A DNA stretch of 51,288 nt from an uncultured Alistipes sp. (GCA_948442615.1 CAOJSG010000010.1:1-51288), one strand, 5' to 3'; shown: positions 25,814-36,124, counted from the stretch's first letter. A program made the numbers and translations. The notes: a model not told the origin generated them from the sequence alone.

Positions 25814-25861
25814 GCAGAACCGTCGGCAGAACTGTCCGCAAAGCCGTCCGCTGAGTCGTCC
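25814..25861. repeat. Four degenerate 12-bp tandem units
   Basis: GCAGAACCGTCG, GCAGAACTGTCC, GCAAAGCCGTCC and GCTGAGTCGTCC follow each other without gaps just downstream of the nrdG stop codon. No coding sense in either strand was established. It is most likely a small diverged minisatellite. Confidence 0.5.
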
Positions 25862-25875
25862 GGGGCGTTCGGCCG

Positions 25876-26340
25876 CTACCTTCGCATGCGCGCCGTGATG
25901 TCCCTGCGCGTACCGTCCGCTTCCAGGCGGTAGAGCCGCTGGTTGGTGGCCGGGGACCGCAGTCCTCCGCGTGCGGCGACGTAGGGCCCCAGTTTGAGGT
26001 AGTCGAGCGCCGCGATGGGAAATCCGTCGGGCAGCGCCGCACGTCCCGAGTACCACCCCGTGCGCAGTCCGGGGTACTCCGCATGCAGGAATCCCGCCAG
26101 CCGGCCCACCTCCTGCGGGTCGCCGTCGCCGCCCATCAGGCAGACGCAGGTGACCGAACCGCCGTAGCGGGCGAGCAGCGCGCGCAGCGCCTCTTCGGTC
26201 AACGGTTCGCCGATCTGCCGCTGCAACTGGGGGCTGTGGCACCCCGGACAGCGGTTGGGACAGCCCGAGAGGTTGACGGCCAGCGTCACCTCGTCGGGGA
26301 TCTCCTGGAAAACGATGTCGTAGTCGGCGTACCTCAGCAT
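25876..26340 (-). CDS. nrdG: Anaerobic ribonucleotide reductase activating protein
   Basis: A 154-residue radical-SAM activase. The motif CPNRCPGC gives the three Cys of the CxxxCxxC that hold the [4Fe-4S] cluster, at about residues 27-34 of the protein. CLMGGDGDPQEV is the Gly-rich SAM-binding stretch. It generates the glycyl radical on NrdD. Its ATG overlaps the NrdD stop (ATGCTGA), so translation is coupled, and the pair shares the riboswitch-controlled leader. Confidence 0.94.
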   Translation of the reverse strand: MLRYADYDIVFQEIPDEVTLAVNLSGCPNRCPGCHSPQLQRQIGEPLTEEALRALLARYGGSVTCVCLMGGDGDPQEVGRLAGFLHAEYPGLRTGWYSGRAALPDGFPIAALDYLKLGPYVAARGGLRSPATNQRLYRLEADGTRRDITARMRR

Positions 26341-28472
26341 GTCGGCTCCTCCCGTTTGCGTGCGCCGTCGTCTTTCACTGCGCTGCCGTTGCCGTAGTAG
26401 CGGCGGGCCTCCTCCTGCTGGCGGGCCAGCGAGAAGTTGCTGACGCGTTTCATGTAGCCGATCACGCGGGTCAGGTAGTCCGTGTTCGCGCTGCCGCAGA
26501 CGGGACACGCCTTCAGATAGCGCTTGTCGATGTGCCCGCAGTCGTTGCAGACCGTGTTGGGGATGTTGAACGTGAAGTAGTTGCACCCTTCGGCGGCCGC
26601 TACGCGCAGCAGCTGGCGGTACTGGGCCTGCGAGAGATGCTCCTCGAGGTTCATGTGCAGCGCCGAGCCGCCCGTCAGATGCTCGATGTACCGGCGGCCG
26701 TGCAGCCGGAACTTGTCCAGCACGTTGAGCGACGTATCCTCCACGACGTAGAAATAGCTGTTGTAGCAGTCGCGCGGCACGGCGTAGCCGTCTTCGCGGT
26801 CCCACTTGGCGTGCTTCACGCCCACGTTCTCGGCCGGGATCATCTCGCAGTTGAACATCACCTCCTTCGAGCGGTATTTCCCGTTGTAGGCTTCGATCAG
26901 CCCCAGCACCTCCTGCACGAACCGGGCGTAGTCCTCGTTGTCGTCGATGCGCAGCCCGAGGTATTCGGCCGCCTCGACCAGCCCGTTGACGCCGATGGTG
27001 AGGTACTGCCGCGAGAGGTTGATGTATCCGGCGTCGAAAAGCGGCAGCATCCCTTTCTTCTGCAGGTCCTTGAGGTTCTCGTTGTAGGCCAGCTGCACCT
27101 TGTGCACCAGGTCGACCACCTCCTCGAGGAACTGCATGTAGGGGATGCCGGTGCGGCAGGCGTGCTGGATGCAGCGGTTGAGGTTGACGGTCAGCACGCT
27201 CTTCGAGCCGGTCGACACGCCGCCGGCGCCCAGCGTGTAGCTGAAGCCGTTGTCCCGGATCTCGTTGCGCAGGCGGCAGCACGACGACAGCGAGTCGGCG
27301 TTGTCGCTCAGGTAGGTGAAGAACGAGTGCCCCTCGGCGTACATCCTGGCCGTGAAATCGCCCCATTCGCGGTCGCGCACGTCGCCGTTTTCGGAGAGCA
27401 GCGCCATCGTCTCCACGGGAAAGGTCAGTACGGTGCGCGTGCGCTCGGCGTTGAACCAGGTCATGAAGCGTTTCTGCAGCCACGACAGCGACTCCCAGTC
27501 GGGGCGGCTGCCGTCCGGGAAGCGGAATTCGCCGAAGAGGCTCTCGAAATAGTAGCGGTCGTAGTAGGCGATGTTCCAGAATACGGCCTGGAAGTTCCGC
27601 GCGCCGGTGGGCTGGTTGATCGAGTAGACGATCTGCTCGAAGCAGTCGGTGATGACCTTGTCGATCGTGCGGCGGCGGCGCGAGAGGTCGACCACCTCGT
27701 CGGCGTGCCGCCAGTAGTCCGTGCCGTACTCCTGACCGATGAAGTAGTTGAGGTACATCAGGAATTCGGGCGTGGCGCATGCCCCCGAGAGCATCGACGA
27801 GACGATGAAGACCATGTTCACGAACCCGCCGCAGAACGACTTGAGGTTGGTCGGCGCCGTCGAGTTGCCGCCGATCGACTTCGTGCCGCCGATCAGCCAG
27901 GGATACATCGTGATCGAGGCGCAGTAGTTGGCCAGCGACGTCTCGTCGTTCTTGTAGACGAAGTGGTTCTTCAGCAGGTGGATGTAGCGGTCCGACAGCT
28001 CCCGGCCGTACATCTCCTTGAGCCGGTCGGTCAGCAGCCGGCGGTTCAGCCGGATGAAGCCCGATTTGGGCAGTTCGCCGATGAGCGTGGCGATGTTCTT
28101 GTTCTCGACGTTGGCGTTGGCGTCGTATTTCGAGCCGGTGGCGGGGTTGTGCGCCGTGCAGTAGTCCATCAGGAACTGGAGCTTGTCGCGCACCTCGCGG
28201 TCTTCGGTGTGGCGCTGGCGGTAGAGCATGAACGATTTGGCCACCTGGTAGTACTTCTCGGCCATCAGAGCCGTCTCCACCTGGTTCTGGATCTCTTCGA
28301 CGGTCATGCCGTCCGCGATGCGCAGCCGGCCGAGGATCGCGGTCAGCATCTCGTCGGTCGCGAAGCTGCCGACCGAGAGGAAGGCCTTGCGGACGGCGTT
28401 GCGGATCTTGTCGATGGAGAACGGTTCGCGTTTTCCGTCGCGTTTGGCAATGAATAGGGTTGCGCTGCTCAT
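26334..28472 (-). CDS. nrdD: Anaerobic ribonucleoside-triphosphate reductase
   Basis: A 712-residue class III ribonucleotide reductase. Residues about 1-90 are an ATP-cone allosteric domain (IAKRDGKREPFSIDKIRNAV). The barrel carries family sequence such as NSTAPTNLKSFCGGFVNM. The C-terminus has a four-Cys zinc site (NDCGHIDKRYLKACPVCG, plus upstream Cys) and the glycyl-radical Gly in TRVIGYMKRVS. It makes dNTPs from NTPs without oxygen. ATG 28472 starts at the ATP-cone; the preceding frame is untranslated leader. The upstream cobalamin riboswitch indicates repression when B12 is plentiful, a pattern known for B12-independent isozymes that duplicate a B12-dependent reductase (NrdJ), which is not in this window. 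Confidence 0.96.
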   Translation of the reverse strand: MSSATLFIAKRDGKREPFSIDKIRNAVRKAFLSVGSFATDEMLTAILGRLRIADGMTVEEIQNQVETALMAEKYYQVAKSFMLYRQRHTEDREVRDKLQFLMDYCTAHNPATGSKYDANANVENKNIATLIGELPKSGFIRLNRRLLTDRLKEMYGRELSDRYIHLLKNHFVYKNDETSLANYCASITMYPWLIGGTKSIGGNSTAPTNLKSFCGGFVNMVFIVSSMLSGACATPEFLMYLNYFIGQEYGTDYWRHADEVVDLSRRRRTIDKVITDCFEQIVYSINQPTGARNFQAVFWNIAYYDRYYFESLFGEFRFPDGSRPDWESLSWLQKRFMTWFNAERTRTVLTFPVETMALLSENGDVRDREWGDFTARMYAEGHSFFTYLSDNADSLSSCCRLRNEIRDNGFSYTLGAGGVSTGSKSVLTVNLNRCIQHACRTGIPYMQFLEEVVDLVHKVQLAYNENLKDLQKKGMLPLFDAGYINLSRQYLTIGVNGLVEAAEYLGLRIDDNEDYARFVQEVLGLIEAYNGKYRSKEVMFNCEMIPAENVGVKHAKWDREDGYAVPRDCYNSYFYVVEDTSLNVLDKFRLHGRRYIEHLTGGSALHMNLEEHLSQAQYRQLLRVAAAEGCNYFTFNIPNTVCNDCGHIDKRYLKACPVCGSANTDYLTRVIGYMKRVSNFSLARQQEEARRYYGNGSAVKDDGARKREEPTC

Positions 28473-28668
28473 AATCGTAGGTTTTTTTGGTTTCGTCGTA
28501 CGTTCGGGGAGCGGTGCGGGGTGGCCGAGACGGAAGTGCACGCCGATCCCGGCAGCCGTGCGGGACGGTCGGACGCGGTCGCATCTGGCGGGTCGTTCGT
28601 GGCCGGGCGGACCGTGCGGTCCCGTCGGCCGTCTGCGGAAACGATCTTCTGCTCTTTCACCCGAAAGC

Positions 28669-28846
28669 TCCGAATCGGACGACGGCAGGTCTTCTGACTC
28701 GTTCCCGCCTTGCGCGCCTTCCCGTCCGGAGACAGTGGCCGAAAGATATGCGCAAGACTGTTCTGAGAACTTACAGCTACGGGGATAGTCCCTGATTCGC
28801 ACAGGGTTCCCTTTTAATCCTCGTTCCGCGCCGCGGAACTTCGGAA
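28669..28846 (-). promoter_or_regulatory. Cobalamin riboswitch
   Basis: On the minus strand the leader has the conserved core elements in order: AAAAGGGAACCC, TGCGAATCAGGGAC, CCCCGTAGCTGTAAG, GCCACTGTCTCC followed by GGGAAGGC, and GTCAGAAGACCTGCC. The outer P1 stem can form from TCCGAA near 28846-28841 and TTCGGA at 28674-28669. It lies 200 nt before nrdD with a -7 box just upstream. Binding of adenosyl- or related cobalamin would reduce expression of nrdDG. Confidence 0.93.
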
Positions 28847-28860
28847 CCGTTGTCCGCAGA

Positions 28861-28868
28861 CAAAGATA
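28861..28868 (-). promoter_or_regulatory. -7 box of the riboswitch-nrdDG transcript
   Basis: TATCTTTG on the minus strand (28868-28861) fits TAnnTTTG, with TTGG about 19 bp upstream as a -33-like element. The transcript would start just before the riboswitch. Confidence 0.6.
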
Positions 28869-28999
28869 GGAATTTGCCGCGCGGATTCCAATTCGTCCGG
28901 CGGAAGTTTTCAACATTTTTGCAACAGCCGGCGGCGGCGCTCCGCGGAATCTCCACGGGGTCAGTCCGATGCGCTTCCGGCCGGCTGCCGCCTGCGCCC

Positions 29000-29018
29000 G
29001 CCCGCCCCGATGCGGGGC
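29000..29018 (-). terminator. GC hairpin after cydB
   Basis: CCGCCCCG (29000-29007) and CGGGGCGG (29011-29018) with an ATG loop, 4 bp after the cydB stop on the minus strand. No T-run follows, so termination is possible but unproven. Confidence 0.4.
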
Positions 29019-29022
29019 GGAT

Positions 29023-30156
29023 TCAGCGGGCCGGACTGTCGCGGCGGGGCCCGGGGCGCTTCGGCCCGAGCGCGCGCCAGACGCGCCGCACGTAGAGCAG
29101 GATGACCGGGATGAGCAGCGAGACGACGCTCATGACCTTCAGCGTGAATTCGCTCGACGACGAGTTGCGGATCGTGAGCGACGAGCCGGGCTCCGCCAGC
29201 GAGGGGTAGTAGGCCGTGTCGTTCCATCCGGCGCACAGCAGCAGCGCCGCGACGGTCAGCACCGTGCCGCATCCGCCGAACCGGAACGCCCTGCGGTCGC
29301 CGCGCCACCCGCGCAGGATGCTCCACGCCACGGCCAGGACGCCCAGCGCGAGCAGGCCGCCCGCGACGGGCATCTGCAGCAGGTTGCGCAGGTATTTGTA
29401 CGGCACGCGGACGATGCTTCCGTCCGGTGCCGCGTGCGGACCGTCGGCCGTCAGCAGCCCGGCCAGGAAAGAGGCGAAGAGCGCGAGGAACAGCAGGGCG
29501 AGCGGCCGCATGGCGCGCTGTGCGCGGGCGCGGAGGTGCGCGTCGTCGAGGCAGTTCATGAAATACTGGCAGGCGAGCATGCCCGCGAGCGCCGTCAGCG
29601 ACGCCCCCAGCAGCAGGTTGCGCGGATCGGCCAGGGCCTCCAGCCCGTGCCACGGCGTCGTCCACTGCGAGATGATCCGGCTGCCGCCTTCCCCGACCAG
29701 ATTGAGCGGTCGGACGGTGAAGTGCGCCCCCGTGAAGAACGTCCCGACCAGCACGCCCAGCAGCAGCGGTCCGGCGATGCCGTTCACGAGCAGGAAGAGG
29801 TCGTAGGTCCTCTCGCCGAAGAGGTTGCCCGGTTTGCGCCGGTATTCGTAGGCGACGGCCTGCACGACGAAGACCAGCAGCAGGGCGGTCCACACGTAGA
29901 AGGCTCCGCCGAACGACGTGGAGTAGAAGAGCGGAAACGAGGCGAAGAAGGCGCCGCCGAAGGTGACCAGCGTCGTGAAGGTCAGCTCCCATTTGCTGCC
30001 CAGCGCCTCGGCGAGCGCCGCGCGTTCGTCGTCCGTCCGTCCGAGGAGCAGCAGCAGTCCCTGTCCGCCCTGCACGAAGAGCAGGAAGACCAGAAACGCG
30101 CCCAGCAGGGAGATCAGCAGCCACCAGTAGTGCTGCAGGAGAGTGAAGGTATCCAT
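29023..30156 (-). CDS. cydB: Cytochrome bd ubiquinol/menaquinol oxidase subunit II
   Basis: A 377-residue integral membrane protein with about eight or nine hydrophobic segments (for example LLISLLGAFLVFLLFVQGGQG and LALLFLALFASFLAGLLT). The start MDTFTLLQHYWWLLISLLG and the GGAFFASFPLFYSTSFGGAFY segment are CydB-like. It pairs with CydA, 71 bp upstream, to form the high-affinity oxygen-reducing terminal oxidase in the inner membrane. It would let an anaerobe respire or scavenge traces of oxygen. Confidence 0.94.
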   Translation of the reverse strand: MDTFTLLQHYWWLLISLLGAFLVFLLFVQGGQGLLLLLGRTDDERAALAEALGSKWELTFTTLVTFGGAFFASFPLFYSTSFGGAFYVWTALLLVFVVQAVAYEYRRKPGNLFGERTYDLFLLVNGIAGPLLLGVLVGTFFTGAHFTVRPLNLVGEGGSRIISQWTTPWHGLEALADPRNLLLGASLTALAGMLACQYFMNCLDDAHLRARAQRAMRPLALLFLALFASFLAGLLTADGPHAAPDGSIVRVPYKYLRNLLQMPVAGGLLALGVLAVAWSILRGWRGDRRAFRFGGCGTVLTVAALLLCAGWNDTAYYPSLAEPGSSLTIRNSSSSEFTLKVMSVVSLLIPVILLYVRRVWRALGPKRPGPRRDSPAR

Positions 30157-30227
30157 GAGTCGAGATCGTTGTCGTGCGGTCGGTCGGAGGCGCCGTTGCG
30201 GGGCGCCTCCGGTGCGGAGGTGCGGGT

Positions 30228-31937
30228 TCAGCGGGCCGGATCGCCGCCGCGGCCGTTGGCTGAGCCGTCGCGGAGCGTGTCGCCGCTGTCTTCGGAGCCG
30301 CCGAGGCGACGGTCGCAGGGGCCGCCGGAATCGCCGCGGGGCGCGCTGTCGATGTCGGTGACGTCGACGTCGGGGATGTTGCGGGGACCCAGCCGGATCT
30401 GCCGGAACAGAATGCTCAGCTCCGCCGCGAGCAGTGCCGTGAAGAGGGCGAGCAGAATGAAGAAGGTCGTGGCGACGGCCCGGCTGCCGATCGCCGAGAC
30501 GGCCACGTCCACGGGCATCAGATCCTGGATCGCCCAGGGCTGCCGCCCGACTTCGGCCACGACCCATCCCGCCTCGGAGGCGATGTAGGCCAGCGGCACG
30601 GCGAGGATCGCGCAGCGCAGCAGCGTGCGCTGCCGCTCCAGCGTGCCCCGCCGGCCGTACCACCACACGGCGGCCAGCAGCAGGATGAAGAGCAGCCCCG
30701 CGCCGACCATGACGCGGAACGCGTAGAAGAGCAGCGGCACGTCGGGGATCAGCTCCTGCGGCGAGCCGAGGTATCCGTAGCCGAAATAGGCGAAACAGTC
30801 GTCGAGAAAGGCGCGTCCTTCGGGCGTCGCCGGGTCGAACTTCTGCTTCGCGGCCGCGGCGGCGGTCCGGTCGCCCGCCTCTTCGGCCGCACGGTAGCGC
30901 GCCAGTTCGGCGATGGCCGTGCGCCCCCGTGCGATCTTCTCCGCGGCGGGCATCAGCCCGTGCGCCGGGTCGCCATCGATCAGGTCGGCGATGCCCGGCA
31001 CATAGGCGTCGGCGTCGCGGAAGCTCATGAAGGAGAGCAGTTTCGGGATTTCGATGCCGAACCGGAACGGACTGCCGGCCGTGTCGCGCCGGGCGGCCGG
31101 GCGCAGCAGTCCGACCACCGTCAGCGGGGCGCCCTCCCGTCCGTGGTAGAGGGCCTCGATGGCGGCGAGCTTCATCGGCTGCGTGCGTGCGACGACCGCG
31201 CCCGAGCGGTCGCCCGTGCCGAGGGTCAGCAGCGCCGACGCCAGGCCGGAGAGCGAGGCGAGGCGGATGCTGCGGAGCGCCGTCTGCCGTTCGCGGCCGC
31301 GGAGCAGGTACCAGGCGCTCACGCCCACCACGAACAGCGAGGCCAGCAGGAACGACGAGAGGGTCGTGTGCAAGAACTTGTCGACCGCCACGGGCGAAAA
31401 GGCCACGTCGGCGAACGAGGTCATTTCGTTGCGCAGCGTTTCGGGGTTGAAGGCGCACCCCGCGGGGGCCTGCATCCAGGCGTTGGCCACCAGGATCCAC
31501 CAGGCCGAGAGGTTGGCGCCGAGGGCCGTGAGCCAGGTGGCCGTGAGGTGGAACCCGCGGCTCACCTTGTCCCACCCGAAGAACATCACGGCCACGAAGG
31601 TCGTCTCGAGGAAGAAGGCCATGAGCCCCTCGATGGCGAGCGGCGCGCCGAAGATGTCGCCCACGAAATATGAATAGTTCGACCAGTTGGTGCCGAACTC
31701 GAATTCGAGAATCAGCCCCGTGGCCACGCCGATGGCGAAGTTCACGCCGAACAGACGCATCCAGAAGCGGGTGGTCCGCCGCCAGAACGGATCGCCCGTG
31801 CGGTAGTAGACGGTCTCCATGCAGGCGATCAGCAGGCTCAGGCCCAGCGTCAGCGGCACGAAGAGCCAGTGATAGGCGGCCGTCATGGCGAACTGGGCGC
31901 GCGACCAATCGACGGTGTGCAGATAGTCCGTAATCAT
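30228..31937 (-). CDS. cydA: Cytochrome bd oxidase subunit I
   Basis: A 569-residue membrane protein. AQFAMTAAYHWLFVPLTLG holds the N-terminal His that ligates heme b595/d; GWVVAEVGRQPWAI is the signature GRQPW near the quinol-oxidising side; FFLETTFVAVMFFGWDKVS and FALDGE-type acidic segments fit the family. It carries hemes b558, b595 and d and oxidises menaquinol. The C-terminal ~50 residues are a hydrophilic Asp/Gly-rich tail not needed in short homologues. It follows the DUF4492 gene by 9 bp. Confidence 0.96.
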   Translation of the reverse strand: MITDYLHTVDWSRAQFAMTAAYHWLFVPLTLGLSLLIACMETVYYRTGDPFWRRTTRFWMRLFGVNFAIGVATGLILEFEFGTNWSNYSYFVGDIFGAPLAIEGLMAFFLETTFVAVMFFGWDKVSRGFHLTATWLTALGANLSAWWILVANAWMQAPAGCAFNPETLRNEMTSFADVAFSPVAVDKFLHTTLSSFLLASLFVVGVSAWYLLRGRERQTALRSIRLASLSGLASALLTLGTGDRSGAVVARTQPMKLAAIEALYHGREGAPLTVVGLLRPAARRDTAGSPFRFGIEIPKLLSFMSFRDADAYVPGIADLIDGDPAHGLMPAAEKIARGRTAIAELARYRAAEEAGDRTAAAAAKQKFDPATPEGRAFLDDCFAYFGYGYLGSPQELIPDVPLLFYAFRVMVGAGLLFILLLAAVWWYGRRGTLERQRTLLRCAILAVPLAYIASEAGWVVAEVGRQPWAIQDLMPVDVAVSAIGSRAVATTFFILLALFTALLAAELSILFRQIRLGPRNIPDVDVTDIDSAPRGDSGGPCDRRLGGSEDSGDTLRDGSANGRGGDPAR

Positions 31938-31946
31938 AGGCAGCGG

Positions 31947-32159
31947 TTATTCGGCCGGTGCGACGAGGCGTTCGAGCAGCGCGAGCTGCTGCCGGGTCCG
32001 GTCGCGTCCGGACGGTTCGGTGCGGAAGAAGAAGGGTTTGAGTACGGCGAACAGGAGGAAGAGCTTCAGCAGTACGATGAGCCACAGCGTGCGGCCGACG
32101 GTCATCGAACGGAAACCGTCGGCGTAGAACCGATAGACTTTTCGCAGTGCGGAGTGCAT
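31947..32159 (-). CDS. DUF4492 small membrane protein (cyd operon)
   Basis: A 70-residue protein, MHSALRKVYRFYADGFRSMTVGR-like start, one hydrophobic helix (LWLIVLLKLFLLFAVLKPFFF) and a charged tail. DUF4492 genes are regularly found just before cydAB in Bacteroidota, so it is probably an accessory or assembly subunit of cytochrome bd, like small CydX-type subunits. ATG 32159 follows a -7 box at 32187-32180. Confidence 0.87.
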   Translation of the reverse strand: MHSALRKVYRFYADGFRSMTVGRTLWLIVLLKLFLLFAVLKPFFFRTEPSGRDRTRQQLALLERLVAPAE

Positions 32160-32179
32160 CTCATGCCGGATTGTCCCGA

Positions 32180-32187
32180 CAAAGGTA
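32180..32187 (-). promoter_or_regulatory. -7 box of the DUF4492-cydAB operon
   Basis: TACCTTTG on the minus strand fits TAnnTTTG and lies 20 bp before ATG 32159. Confidence 0.6.
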
Positions 32188-32616
32188 ATGCGAAAAGACG
32201 ATCGCGAAAGTGCGCGGACGCGAAATGCCGCAACGGCATACGAATAGGGCCCGGAGGCCGATCGGTGCGGCCCTTTTTTGCGCAGGAACCGCTGTTGGAA
32301 CCGTTGCCGGAGCTGCAGCCGGGCCCGCGGCGGGGACTCGCCGGATGCGGCGGCTGCGCCGCGGGCTTCGCGCCGGCTTCGGCAGACCCTGTTCGCCCCG
32401 TCCCGCCTCCGCCCCGTTTCGGCTCCCGTTCCGCCCTGTTCCGCTCTGTCCTGTCCCAGTTCCTGTCCCAACTCCTTCTCGGCTGCGTCCCGCACCTGTC
32501 CCAGCCCTGACCTGTCCCGTTCTGTCCGGCTGCGGCCGGCCGCAGCGGCGGCAGGTCCGTTGTGGACAGACCGCCGGGATCGTGGCTGGAGATCGTATTT
32601 TCCGGCGACTTTTTCG
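32188..32616. other. Gene-free divergent region with C-rich low-complexity stretch
   Basis: No credible gene in 32188-32616. From about 32390 to 32530 the plus strand is pyrimidine-rich with recurring CTGTCC and CAGTTCCTGTCCC-like words. It separates the leftward cyd operon from the rightward nhaC promoter. Its role, if any, is unknown. Confidence 0.5.
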
Positions 32617-32624
32617 TACTTTTG
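32617..32624 (+). promoter_or_regulatory. -7 box of the nhaC operon
   Basis: TACTTTTG matches TAnnTTTG, 29 bp before ATG 32654. Confidence 0.55.
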
Positions 32625-32653
32625 CCCCGGAAACGGACGAAACCAATTCGAAA

Positions 32654-34114
32654 ATGCGAAACGAAACTACGAGAAGACCCGCAGCGTGGGTCTCGGCGAT
32701 TCCGCTCGGCGTGCTCACGCTGCTGCTCTGGGCGGTGATCCGGACCTTCGGCGGCGGTGCGATCGACGGCGGCAGCCAGATCGCGCTGCTCTCGGCCGCG
32801 TCGGTCTGCGTCATGCTGGCCATCGGGATCTACCGCTGCCGCTGGGCGGTGCTGGAGGATGCGATCGTGGACAACATCCGCGCCTCGGCCTCGGCCATCA
32901 TCATTCTGCTGCTGATCGGCGCGATCGCCGGGACGTGGATGGTGAGCGGCGTGGTGCCGACGATGATCTACTACGGTCTGCACATCCTCCATCCGTCGTT
33001 CTTCCTGGTCGCCTCGTGCGTGATCTGCGGCGGGGTGTCGCTCATGACCGGCAGCTCGTGGACGACCATCGCCACGATCGGCGTGGCGCTCATGGGCATC
33101 GGCCGGGCGATGGGATTCCCCGAGGGGTGGATCGCCGGTGCGATCATCTCGGGCGCCTATTTCGGCGACAAGCTCTCGCTGCTGTCGGATACGACCGTGC
33201 TGGCCTCGTCGACGGTCGGCGTGCCGGTCTTCACCCACATCCGGTACATGCTCTACACGACGCTGCCCTCGTTCGCCGTGGCTTTGGCGGTTTTCACCGT
33301 CGCGGGGCTGACGCTGGGCCACGGCGACGCCTCCCATGCCGAGCTGTACGCCGGGACGCTGGCCCGCACGTTCCGCATCACGCCGTGGCTGCTGCTCGTG
33401 CCGCTGGCCACGGGGGTGCTGATCGTGCGGAAACTGCCGGCGCTGGTGACGCTTTTCGCCTCGGCGGTGTTCGCCTGCATCGCCATGCTGGTGTTCCAGC
33501 CCGACACGGTCGCCTCCGTCGCCGGGGCCGAACGGCTGGACCTTGCGACGGGATTCAAGGGGGTGCTGACGACCTGCTTCGGGCATACGGCCGTCCCGAC
33601 GGGCAATCCGCAGCTCGACGAGCTGGTCGCCACGCGCGGCATGGCCGGCATGCTCAACACGGTGTGGCTGATTCTGTGCGCCATGTGCTTCGGCGGCGTG
33701 ATGACCGGCAGCGGCATGCTGCGGTCGCTCACGTCGATCTTCCTGCGTGTGGTGCGGCGGCCCGTGTCGGCCGTGGCGTCGACGGTCGGGGCCGGACTCT
33801 TCTTCAACCTCTGCACGGCCGATCAGTACATCTCGATCATCCTTTCGGGCCGGCTGTTCCGCGACCTGTATGCCGAGCGGGGGCTGGAGAAGCGGCTGCT
33901 GAGCCGCTCGGTCGAGGACTCCGCGACGGTCTGCTCCGTGCTCGTCCCGTGGAACTCGTGCGGCATGACGCAGGCCACCGTGCTGGGGGTCTCGACCTTC
34001 GTCTATATGCCCTACTGCATCTTCAATATCGTCAGTCCGCTGATGTCGCTCCTGGTGGCGGCCGCGGGCTGGAAAATCCGCAGGGCCGTCTGCGCGGGCG
34101 GCCGAAAACTTTGA
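32654..34114 (+). CDS. nhaC: NhaC-family Na+/H+ antiporter
   Basis: A 486-residue membrane protein with about twelve hydrophobic segments. Family-like stretches are GGVSLMTGSSWTTIATIGVAL, GAIISGAYFGDKLSLLSDTT (ion-pathway Asp residues) and ADQYISIILSGRLF. NhaC proteins exchange Na+ for H+ across the inner membrane and support pH and sodium balance. The short gap (2 bp) to the HAD phosphatase suggests co-transcription. Some family members instead exchange malate and lactate, so the substrate is not certain. Confidence 0.9.
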   Translation: MRNETTRRPAAWVSAIPLGVLTLLLWAVIRTFGGGAIDGGSQIALLSAASVCVMLAIGIYRCRWAVLEDAIVDNIRASASAIIILLLIGAIAGTWMVSGVVPTMIYYGLHILHPSFFLVASCVICGGVSLMTGSSWTTIATIGVALMGIGRAMGFPEGWIAGAIISGAYFGDKLSLLSDTTVLASSTVGVPVFTHIRYMLYTTLPSFAVALAVFTVAGLTLGHGDASHAELYAGTLARTFRITPWLLLVPLATGVLIVRKLPALVTLFASAVFACIAMLVFQPDTVASVAGAERLDLATGFKGVLTTCFGHTAVPTGNPQLDELVATRGMAGMLNTVWLILCAMCFGGVMTGSGMLRSLTSIFLRVVRRPVSAVASTVGAGLFFNLCTADQYISIILSGRLFRDLYAERGLEKRLLSRSVEDSATVCSVLVPWNSCGMTQATVLGVSTFVYMPYCIFNIVSPLMSLLVAAAGWKIRRAVCAGGRKL

Positions 34115-34116
34115 CT

Positions 34117-34779
34117 ATGGAAAAGACGACGAATACCGAACTGGTGATTTTCGATCTCGACGGTACGCTGCTTGACACCATCGGCGATCTGGCCGTGGCG
34201 TGCAACGCCTGCCTGGCCGTGCGGGGGCTCCCGCAGCACTCCTACGAGGACTATTGCGGCTTCGTGGGCAACGGAATCATGCGCCTGGTGGAGCGTGCAC
34301 TGCCCGAGCCGCTGCGTACGCCCGAGAACGTGGCGCTCGTGCGGGCCGACTTCGTGGCCTACTATACGGCGCACATCGACGCCTTCACGAAGCCCTATGC
34401 GGGGATTCCCGAGCTGCTGGCCGCGCTGACGGCGCGGGGCGTGCGGACGGCCGTCGCGTCGAACAAGTTCCAGGCTGGCACCGAGAAGCTCGTGCGGCTC
34501 TTTTTCCCCGACGTTCCCTTCTCGCCGGTCTTCGGCCAGCGGCCCGGCGTGCCGCTGAAGCCCGATCCCGCCGTGGTCGGGGAGATCCTCGCCGCCACGG
34601 GCACGGCCCCCGGCCGGGTGCTCTACGTGGGCGATTCGGGCATCGACATGCAGACGGCCGCCGCGGCCGGCGTGCGGTCGGCCGGCGTGACGTGGGGATT
34701 CCGCTCGCGCGAGGAGCTGGTGCAGGCCGGGGCGCAGCATCTGGTCGACCGGCCCGACGAATTGCTGGAGCTGCTCTGA
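34117..34779 (+). CDS. HAD-superfamily phosphatase (phosphoglycolate phosphatase-like)
   Basis: A 220-residue cytoplasmic hydrolase. Motif I FDLDGTLLDT supplies the nucleophile Asp and the general acid. Motif II lies in TAVASNKF. The motif III Lys is in PLKPDPAVV, and motif IV is VLYVGDSGIDMQTA. The helical cap between residues 20 and 90 is of the Gph type. It probably removes phosphate from phosphoglycolate or a small sugar phosphate. It follows nhaC directly. Confidence 0.9.
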   Translation: MEKTTNTELVIFDLDGTLLDTIGDLAVACNACLAVRGLPQHSYEDYCGFVGNGIMRLVERALPEPLRTPENVALVRADFVAYYTAHIDAFTKPYAGIPELLAALTARGVRTAVASNKFQAGTEKLVRLFFPDVPFSPVFGQRPGVPLKPDPAVVGEILAATGTAPGRVLYVGDSGIDMQTAAAAGVRSAGVTWGFRSREELVQAGAQHLVDRPDELLELL

Positions 34780-34957
34780 CGCGCGACGCGGCGCGGGGCC
34801 GGCAGCCTTTTCGGGTGCGGTCAGCCGTCCGTACGCATTCGTTTTTCTTTCGCAGCGACGGGCGGCTTTCCCGTTCGCAGCCGGTACCCGTGCGGCTCTT
34901 TTTTCCGTGTGCGGGCGGTTTCGCGCTGCCGCATCGCCGCATGCGGCTGTCGGGCGG

Positions 34958-36100
<1,143 letters not shown>

Positions 36101-36124
36101 ATCTTGTTTTTACTGAAATTTTAC

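Noticed and set aside
25814..25861. Tandem 12-bp units as a small CRISPR-like array
   Set aside because: Units are contiguous with no spacers and far too short.
26532..28457. 641-residue plus-strand frame opposite nrdD
   Set aside because: Valine/histidine-rich antisense translation; NrdD has its Zn site and glycyl radical on the minus strand.
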